Of a stretch of DNA of 64,000 bases, positions 56,278 through 64,000 are shown piece by piece. This DNA comes from Mesocentrotus franciscanus. Lineage: Eukaryota; Echinodermata; Echinoidea; Camarodonta; Strongylocentrotidae. The notes beneath the pieces were generated by a model. That model was not told where the DNA came from and ran no database searches. It saw nothing but the letters and a program-made list of their open reading frames with translations. The position numbers and the translations under genes are program-made. The stretch spans positions 1,118,867 through 1,182,866 of the forward strand of contig CP137682.1 in the NCBI GenBank assembly GCA_037976565.1, given 5' to 3'. The first letter of the stretch is position 1. The number at the start of each line of letters is the position of its first letter.

Positions 56278-56329
56278 TCTGTCTCTCTATCGGTATGTGT
56301 ATTCCCTCTCGCTATGTGTAAAATAAAAA

Positions 56330-57100
56330 AGAAGAAAAACAATTGGGCAGACAAGTTGGTATAAAATTTACCGCTCCAAAAAAAAAAAAAAAAATCAGTA
56401 TTTATATTTGAATCAACCAGTACAATACAAGATGTAGGAAGATGTATAAAACATACTACTGCACATTAAAGAGATGATTGGTATACCAAATCGAGGAGTA
56501 GCAATGAGTAGAGACCTAACAAAGATTTTTGTCTTGCGCTTTCCTATTGCAAATTAACGTGTTTAACATTATGATTAAAGATTTGATTTCCGTGCCCTCC
56601 ATCCTAACGTAATATCCATTGTTTAGACAAACATCTGAGTAATTTAGGGGGTGGGGCCATTTCGATTTTTAGCCCATGGACTAATACTGCTAATACCTGT
56701 TGGAATTGCTATATACAGTGCATGTACGCTGTAGACGTTTATGTATAGTGTTTCCACTCAAAATGCGCATCCTGTAAAAAGACATCAATTCATTTTGGAT
56801 AACATAAAATTACTTATCCATCACATTATTTGATGATTTATTTTCTCTGTGTGGCATGACAACATATGTTTTATGTTTAATCAAGAAAACGTGTTTGAAT
56901 GGATAGATTTATGGTGTGTAAAAGAAACTTTGAAATATAATTAGTTTTTATAACCCTATATTCTGAATAAGTCACACTCTTTTGTTTCATTGCGTCATGC
57001 ATGTGTGTGTAATATCCAACATTCAAATGTATATCAAACAGGTTTATATACCTCACTTTAGAAATCTAGCCATCTGATAGGTCGAAATTGGAGTCGTGAC
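56330..57100. other. 5' flank of the ankyrin gene
   Basis: AT-rich. Apart from a poly-A run at 56378-56395 and a possible TATA motif, nothing was recognised. Any 5' untranslated exon would lie here or beyond. Confidence 0.4.
56397..56410 (-). promoter_or_regulatory. Possible TATA box upstream of the ankyrin gene
   Basis: On the minus strand the motif ATATAAATA lies about 120 nt upstream of the ATG at 56277. The local sequence is AT-rich, so chance occurrence is likely. No initiator or other core element was recognised. Confidence 0.2.
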
Positions 57101-57104
57101 TTTA

Positions 57105-57196
57105 GCCATGCCCCGCCTACCAGTCAATAGTCTTTTGAAAAGTGCCCTAGGGATCTTTTCAAAAGACTATTAACTGACTTGTGGGCGGGTATGAGT
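57105..57196. repeat. 92-bp palindrome
   Basis: CCCCGCCTACCAGTCAATAG, then TCTTTTGAAAAG, pair with CTTTTCAAAAGA and CTATTAACTGACTTGTGGGC around the loop TGCCCTAGGGAT. Confidence 0.8.
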
Positions 57197-57425
57197 ACTG
57201 CGATCCCCATTTGTTTACGTGTTAAAATTGTCTTTGTGCGAGCGCGGACACCATATGCTTTTTGTCTGCGATTCCCAAATGATTGAAACTTTCAGTCATT
57301 TTTCCAGCCAAGATTAACAGACAGTGTCTCAAATTTTCTGTGATGTTTTAACCAATCTTTACTCAATAAAAGGCTAAGGTAAGAATCCTTGGTAGATTTT
57401 TGTTTTAATTTGGCATATAAAAGTC

Positions 57426-57594
57426 ATATCGACTGCTTTAATACTCGAGGACTAGCTGTTTCTATACTGGCTCGCCATCACCCCTCGGCGCGCCTTGGTG
57501 GGCGCGCGCCTCGGGGTGATGGCAGCGGATTCAACTTTCCTTGTGCGTATAAAAACAGCCAGTCCTCTCGTAGCAGTCGATATCTCTATAATAT
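57426..57594. repeat. 170-bp palindrome with GC-rich stem tip
   Basis: ATCGACTGCTTTAATACTCG and GGACTAGCTGTTT at the left pair with AAACAGCCAGTCC and CGTAGCAGTCGATAT at the right. The inner arms CGCCATCACCCCTCGGCGCG and CGCGCGCCTCGGGGTGATGG enclose a TTGG-type loop. Likely a fold-back element. Confidence 0.8.
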
Positions 57595-57861
57595 TACCTC
57601 AAACTCCTAATCAAAAATTCAAACAGTTAAAAGGTTTTATCAGATAATACATATTTGGTGGAAAAAAAATCGTGAGTTTTTACATTCTTCAAAATTTGAG
57701 CCCAAAGGTTTCGTATATACAACATGCACGTAAGATAAAGTGATGAAGAGGAAATATAATAAAACAGTATTGCGCACAATTGTAATTAAATCCGGTGGCA
57801 GGGGTAATAATACCATAGGCGCTTTGGTCTGTTAAGTTGTAACCAGTAGAGCGCTTCATAA

Positions 57862-58080
57862 GAACCAGTTATTATTATTATCATTAGGCATATTAATATT
57901 ATTATTATGATTGTTGTTGTTATTTTTATGATTATTATTATTATCATCATCGTTATTACTGCTTATATCATAATGACTACAATGACGATGACAATGATCA
58001 TTGCTAACATTATTATTACTGTCATTTTATTGTTGTTATTATCATTATGATCATCAATATTATTATATGTTTTTATTTTC
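57862..58080. repeat. ATT/ATC-rich simple repeat
   Basis: Interrupted TTA/ATT trinucleotide runs alternate with ATGA/TCAT units. Low complexity. Confidence 0.8.
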
Positions 58081-58353
58081 ACCAATTTAATTTATTAATA
58101 TAACAACAGAAACATTTAGAAATAAGGCATGCAAGCCTAGGCTACTGCCGGAATACAGAGAACAGTACAAGGCGGTGAAATTATACACATAATTATACAT
58201 TTACGAGGAAAAAACCGTGATAAACATACATGCACAATGTACAAAATACAACGATCATGTCATAAATTGCTACATAAATTCTGACATTATACTAATATAA
58301 TACTATATTCTGTAATGTTCATGTATTATATACCGACATAATATATAGTCATA

Positions 58354-59168
58354 CAGTGAAACCTGTATAATAAGACCGCTCAAGGGAAACATAAAAAGTG
58401 GTCACTATGGGTAGGTGGTCTTTATGTATAATATAGGTTCCTTTAGTACAGGTTTCAATGAGAAACCAAAGTCAAGGGAAATGTAAAATCTGGTCTTTAT
58501 AGACACGTGGTCATAGTGAAAACTAGCGCGCATCTGCTCGCCCTGAAACGTCCACAGAGGCTGTAACACGTAAATCATCATGTTTTTAGCACGTTTTTCC
58601 CACTAAAACACATTTCTTTAGAACGGGTAATCGCCGCAAAAAGGGGTGAACATATGCAGATTCTCAAAGTTCATTATTCTAGCTTCATGATCATGTATGT
58701 TTTACTAAGTAAAGTCACAAAGCCAGTGATCATTTTTCTTTCAAACTTGGGCATGATCGATGGCAATTGTCTATGGAGAGAACAGAAATTTGACCCTAAA
58801 TTTGCTACCCCGCGTTATTTATCCGATCCGGACGTGACAGGATAAGTCGATGTCATGTCGCAGAGGGGTGAACGGTTTTGGAAAGAAGATGAAATTCCCC
58901 GTCCACTCATATAAGATTCATGGTGATTGGTTTAAAATCCAGTGATCATTTTTTATTCTCAGTTTTCATCCAATAAGCAGAATTGTTACAAAGGTCACCT
59001 GGTATGGATCCAACACAAGCCCATTTTCCCTTCGCGGCCTGTGTTGTGTGTGTTTTTGCAACAATTTCCGTGGCACACACACACACACACACGGACCTTA
59101 TTTACGTTTAGGACCAAATGTTTTCATTATGCTTTCTATACAGGTGGTCGCTCAAGCAGGTTTGACTG
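58354..59168. mobile_element. pogo/Tigger-like non-autonomous transposon, 815 bp
   Basis: The ends are CAGTGAAACCTGTATAATAAG at the left and, inverted, CAGTCAAACCTGCTTGAGCG at the right. Each is flanked by the dinucleotide TA (58352-58353 and 59169-59170), the target duplication of the Tc1/mariner superfamily. CAGT(G/C)AAACCTG is typical of pogo/Tigger termini. Sub-terminal copies of GTGGTC...TTTATG repeat inside the left end. No transposase; it contains an (AC)n run near 59080. Confidence 0.8.
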
Positions 59169-59519
59169 TAGTTAGATTAATGAAAGAAATACAAGAAAGA
59201 GGACTTTCGTAAGGGGACTAAACAGTGAATAAAGATTATTATTACTATTATTTTCATTATCATTATTACTGTTATTATTATTTTGTATGTTTTTTTTTGG
59301 TGTATTTTGTCATTGTTGTTGTTGTATAGGTCAATACTTTAAACGGTCTTATTCTATGACTTCTGAATACAATGGATTACTTTTCCAAAATATGAAACGG
59401 TATGAATAACTCACGATATGTGTATTAATCAAGCAGTGGGCATTTCAGAGCAGAGCAATGGCATCATTCACTGCCTTTAGTCCTGGTGACATAATCTTTG
59501 ATAATGTAAAAATATTGGA

Positions 59520-60035
59520 AGTGTGTTCTACACGATTCCTAGCTAGGCCTTATTAATATTGACAATAAACTTTCTTGGACAACTAATATTGACAATTTGA
59601 GACAATTGCTTACCAGAAATATTGGAAACGTCAATAGAATGAAATATTATTTTCCATCGAATATTCTGAAAATGCTTTAATCTACACTTGTACTCTCTTA
59701 TCTAATTATGGAATTATTGGATTGGGAATTCCTCAAAAACACAAATTGACATAATTCTTTTATTGCAAAAAAGGGCACGAATTATAAACAAAGCTGGATT
59801 CTTTGCACATAGGCCTACTGACAAATTATTTAATGATAATAATATTCTGAAGATTTTTGATTTATATTTACTTCACCTTGCTCAATTTATGTTTTAACTG
59901 AAAACAAAAGATTTACCAAAAATATGTAGTACTATGTTTTCCAAACCTCTATCATTTACCGCGTATCACAGTACCTTTATATACAATGGACCCAAATTTT
60001 TGAATTCACTTGAACCTACTCGAAATAAATAAACT
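59520..60035 (+). mobile_element. LINE C-terminal fragment
   Basis: The plus strand, with frame breaks, reads IDNKLSWTTNIDNLRQL, GNVNRMKYYFPSNILKML, then LLLQKRARIINKAGFFAHRP and FDLYLLHLAQFMF. These are the final blocks of a CR1/L2-type polymerase. It is heavily decayed. Confidence 0.75.
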
Positions 60036-62735
60036 TGAAACAAAAGCTTAGATGAACGACGATTTGTTTCGATGTAATAATAATTGAGGAATAATGAACC
60101 ATAAACTACTGGTTAACAAGTCTAACGATAGAGTCCTTATAGTTATAAGCAGTCCGTTTTGTAAAATGCCTACTTTAGTACAACAGTGCATGCGTGCTCA
60201 AATTGGTGGAAACTGCGATTTTATATGGCGATACTTTAAACATGAGTCTTATTAAAAATATTAATTCCAGCCAAATTCTTGACTGTCTGGCTCTACTTGC
60301 ATTGAAATCATATCATTTGCCAAATCCGATAAAACTTGCTTGAGCTGAGTTGAGAAAGTATGAAAGTTCTCAAATGCCGATTCCCCGTTCCTAACAGCAC
60401 GACATGTAGAGCGAACGAAGAAGTAATAACATATAAAGCGTCATGAACTCCAGTTGAACGCGATCAAGTTGTGTAGATAAAAGAAATATACGTAACAATT
60501 AATGCCTTGGATGATCGCACTCACGGTTTAATATTATCATATTGATATGTATTAGTGACGGATTTCATTGTTGCACCTATAGGGTCTAGTTTTCAGTTGT
60601 AATTTTTAGTTTTTAAAATGATTCCGATCTATCCAGACAGAGAGAGGGAGAATTAATGAGTGGATGGGTGAAGGAGAGAGAAAAAGATTGGATGAGTGAT
60701 CCGGAGCAATTAGTCGAGCTAAAAGAAATAGTGTGTGTGTGTGTGTGTGTGCTTGGGTTAAAGTGCGGGTTAAAAGAAAATCACAAATATGGCAAATAAC
60801 GTATCACTAGAAACTGGTAAGCTAACAGATGGACATCGTACACGTTTTAGGTCAACTACATATCGGGTGATTTATAAAAATACAAGTAAAACCACCTCCA
60901 TAGCATCTGGGATATGCGAGAGATTCGCCAGAAAAATAACGATGTTTTAATGCCGTCACAGTATGAACCAATCCTGCCCAAGCAGACGACATCCCATAAA
61001 GAATGAACATAATTGCAATGCTATTATTTCTCAAATTATAATGAGTTTAGTGTATATAAATGTGATGGAATTTCACACCATTCAAAAAGGGATATGAAAC
61101 CGATTCTGATAACTAAATTCTTTTGTTTGTAAATACACAGGATAGGGGTTAATGAACAATCAAAGAAACCACACTTTCAAATTTAAAACCCCCCGGAATG
61201 ATAGCATGGACGCATTTGTTCCCTCTTGAAACGCCGAACATACCGCGGTGTATGCAGCTGAAAATACAATGGCGTCTTATTTTGTTTACAAGCGAAAGAT
61301 TCCTTTATTTTTGTATCGCTGCATTTTTCATCAAAATAATACCATGCGCGGGGTTTAGAGTGAGGCAATAGATTAAACATTTAGCCTGACGGTAGTGAAG
61401 TAAGAGAAATAACTGAAGAGAAGATGACGAAACAGGCACTGAAAATGTGTAAGATGTCATGGGACATCGTCTGCTTGTGCAAATCATGTTCAACATGTGA
61501 CGTCACACATCTCAGCAGCGATCGGAGAGCATTTCAGGTGCTATGCCGGGGCTGTATTTAAGCGTTTTGTAATTCATAATAATCATTACTTCGAATGTTT
61601 CCAAGCATTGAATTTTGATAACCTTGTCAAATCAAAGTGTCACTTTTGCAATAATGACAATAAAGTTAGTTTTTAAAATCAATGAACCTTCTCTTTAATG
61701 TATGGTGGTGTTGGTGGGATTGCAACGAAAACGTGCAGGGATATAACTAGTATGACGACTTTTGCCCGTGCTCTCCTTTCCTCTCTGGCGCTCAAACTTT
61801 TGTGCGCTTGTGCGTATTATCAATAAAATGGCGCTTATTCCTCATTTGCATATGTGATTGCAAGATAATATGACAAGATAGCTGGTATTCGTCAAATTGT
61901 TGTATCTTTTATTTTATCTTATCTTGCATTTTGGTATTTATTTGGTATCTTGGTATTTACGACAATATTCACCACAGGTAGGGGTTGTCGTAGGTGATAA
62001 TATAATGGCGTCAATCTTCCTTGCTCAGCACCAACTTCCTGCCAATAGACCAGTTAGAAGAAGAGTGTGTGTCACCGAAGCCATCACAGAAGAGAACTTT
62101 ATAACTATATAAGTAATTACACGCTAGAATATGACGATTTTAATGCTCTCTGCGGTGTTTCTTTTTTGCTTGATGCCATTCATCATTAAGTGAAAGCGTG
62201 ACTTGTCTTACTAATATGCATATGCCACAGCGAATTACACTAGATATTTGATGACGACGCGCAATAAGCGCTCAATTAATAAATTAAGCCCAAAATTAGT
62301 ATGCATGGAGCGCATCTTAAGATATGGCATAATTAGTACTCCTATTGGTTGACCTATTCATCATGCTTATATAAAATAGATCTTGATTTGTGGGGTTTTA
62401 AAAAAGGGGTGTGTGAAAGATAAGATAGAAGCGGTCCGTCAAGAGATAATATAGTGCTAAGATAATTTTCAGAATACCAACTTACAACAATATTAGCGTA
62501 TTATCTCCGGAAGATACTAGAAAAGATAAGACAATATTTAAAACAATTTTCAGAATGTCACCCCATGCAGGAAAAGAAGTGGGCCGAGGACCTTCATTGT
62601 GCAAGGGAATGAAGATTGGGACAATGAAGTTTAATGAGCTAGCCGCGATCCTAGCTGGTAGAAGGAGAATACAAGGCAGTAGTAAGGTTTGTGTTAAAAC
62701 AGAGATGAGTGTCCAACAGAAAAACACAAGTTAGT
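60035..62735. other. Non-coding region without recognised genes
   Basis: No open frame with domain or splice support was found on either strand. It contains a (GT)n run at 60731-60751. Repeated ATCTTATCTT/GATAAGATA text at 61870-61930 and 62420-62530 may be ends of an unidentified element. Confidence 0.4.
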
Positions 62736-63055
62736 TCATGGAAAGGTCGGGTCTGGAAGAAACTGTCGTAGAAGTGGTACATACAAGTGAATTGAGATGG
62801 ATGGGTCATGTGTTGAAAAGGGAAGATAATGAATTTGTTTTAAAAAAGCATGGGATCTGGAAGTGGGCGGCATAACAGGGAAAGGAATACCTCAATTTTC
62901 ATGGAGAAATATGGTGAAGAAAGAAAGCAGTAAGGTTGGAGGATGCTCGCTCAAGACATGAAGAAGTGGAAGGAGGTAGTGTCATCATGGCACGAAAGTC
63001 AGTAACCCGTTGTAGGGGGGAAAATGCTGACTTTAATAAAAAATGATGATGATAA
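62735..63055 (+). mobile_element. LINE reverse transcriptase C-terminal tail (RTE-like)
   Basis: The plus strand reads HTSELRWMGHVLKREDNEFV, then GKGIPQFSWRNMVKKESSK. The RWxGHVxRxxDxxxxK...G.P..xW block is the usual end of many LINE polymerases, notably RTE-type copies. One frame break follows, then DARSRHE and WKEVVSSWHESV. It ends near an ATGATGATG tail. Confidence 0.75.
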
Positions 63056-63505
63056 ATGAAGAATTATGCCACGAGTCCTTCTCTTTTTGTCCCCTTTCTT
63101 TATCCAGTCTTCTTGGACAACTGTCTGCTGGGTCGATTCCCCCGGATCTACCTTCCTTCTAAATTTGTCTTTTTTAATGCCTACTTTTCTTTTTTCATTT
63201 TTAGAAATATTAATCCCATTGCAAACCTTTTGAATATCGAACCTTCCAGAATTATGAACCTTTTGAAAAACGACATGTAACCGACCTATACATACATGCA
63301 TATGCTGCTAATCAACCATGTAAATTTAATTCACTGTCTTCATTGTCAAAACTCACTTTTTTGCAGCTTGGTCAAAAAATCGGAAAGAAATATATCCTAA
63401 TTAATACGAGTCATCAGCAGTGTGATCTGCTCCAGGGCTTCAGTCGGGACCACGGTCCGCATCCGGAGCACAGGGCACGTCAATGCGGAACGCCCAGGAG
63501 GCTAT

Positions 63506-63690
63506 GGCCCGTATTCTGAAGTCAGGTTTAGGCAAACCCAGGTTTAACTATAAACCCGGGTTTAACTAAGTCAGACTTCAGGTCTAAGTATCATTTCAGT
63601 TTCTGAAAGCCAGGTTTAGTTAAACCCGGGTTTAAGTCTAGTCTAATTAAGTCAAGGTTTAACTACCATGGAGATGTCGTCTGCTTCTAC
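63506..63690. mobile_element. MITE-like element with AAACCCGGGTTTAA repeats (partial)
   Basis: The left end GGCCCGTATTCTGAAGTC resembles the MITE at 4572. Inside, AAACCCGGGTTTAA occurs twice as an inverted pair with AGGTTTA arms. The right end was not identified. Confidence 0.55.
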
Positions 63691-64000
63691 TGCACATGCT
63701 CAGTAGTATAGCTCACCCATCTTCCAGGGTAGCTGCTATAGCTGGATTTCGTGCTGCAAATTTAATAATTTCAATTCAAAATATCTGACACAAAAAATCT
63801 CTTTCGAAGCAACCGATGAACGTTACGGCGTGATCTTTGGTTTGTTTTACCCTTTGATTATTATAAAACTGCTGAAAAATTCTGAATCTAGGCCTAGATG
63901 TCTAGGGTGGAATAATTGACCTTTAAAAATATTAAATAAATAATCGATACAAAACTCGGTAATTCTACAATTTCTGCCCAGATTAGTCAAAACTTCCAGA

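Noticed and set aside
57389..57610. Plus-strand ORF over the 57.4-kb palindrome
   Set aside because: The translation covers an inverted repeat and has no domain or splice support.
61897..62112. Short plus-strand ORF with a hydrophobic start
   Set aside because: Could mimic a signal peptide protein, but it has no splice context, conserved motif or neighbouring exon.

Overview
The window looks like metazoan nuclear DNA, most likely from an echinoderm and probably a sea urchin. It is AT-rich and interspersed with fragments of many non-LTR retrotransposons, tRNA-derived SINEs and fold-back elements. Its genes have many short exons with GT/AG borders. There is no sign of prokaryotic organisation. 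The species call is inference from the style of the ankyrin protein and the repeat content.

The dominant feature is one enormous minus-strand gene. It starts at ATG 56277 and appears to run through the whole window to the left edge. Exon 1 (46652-56277) is about 9.6 kb of ankyrin repeats, roughly 97 of them. Exons 2-5 (44065 to 40681) carry more ankyrin repeats. Exons 6-7 (40256 to 39774) carry a linker and a ZU5 domain, exons 8-10 (39356 to 33874) the rest of a ZU5/UPA unit, and exon 11 (31198-30894) a death domain. Every exon-exon phase from exon 1 to exon 11 matches. This is the domain order of death-fold signalling scaffolds (ankyrin, ZU5, UPA, death).

Below 30 kb I find a further series of short exons, also phase-compatible, that form a tail built from duplicated cassettes (27158 down to 12023). 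One exon (5102-4976) has a RHIM-like motif, and another (2950-2666) holds three 40-residue acidic/basic repeats. A 35-nt exon at 1052-1018 is a clear relative of the linker exon that precedes ZU5. It suggests that a second ZU5-containing module or a paralogous gene begins just left of the window.

Most of exon 1 is a homogenised array with a 198-bp (66-residue) higher-order unit. Inside it a block of about 2.76 kb (14 units) is tandemly duplicated (about 47.50-50.27 and 50.27-53.05 kb). Ten single-base losses, nearly all in homopolymers and all inside this block pair, break the reading frame. They look more like consensus or assembly errors than natural decay.

The introns and flanks are packed with mobile DNA. 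There are LINE remnants on both strands (5.6-8.8, 9.6, 13.4-13.9, 15.4-17.6, 27.4-30.5, 31.8-32.1, 35.6-37.4, 59.5-60.0 and 62.7-63.1 kb), a Penelope-like 3' fragment (38.9 kb), a SINE (6.6 kb), a TTAA-flanked element (18.5-19.0 kb), a TA-flanked pogo/Tigger-like element (58.35-59.17 kb), and several palindromic or fold-back elements. The most unusual of these is a pair at 19.17-19.87 kb.
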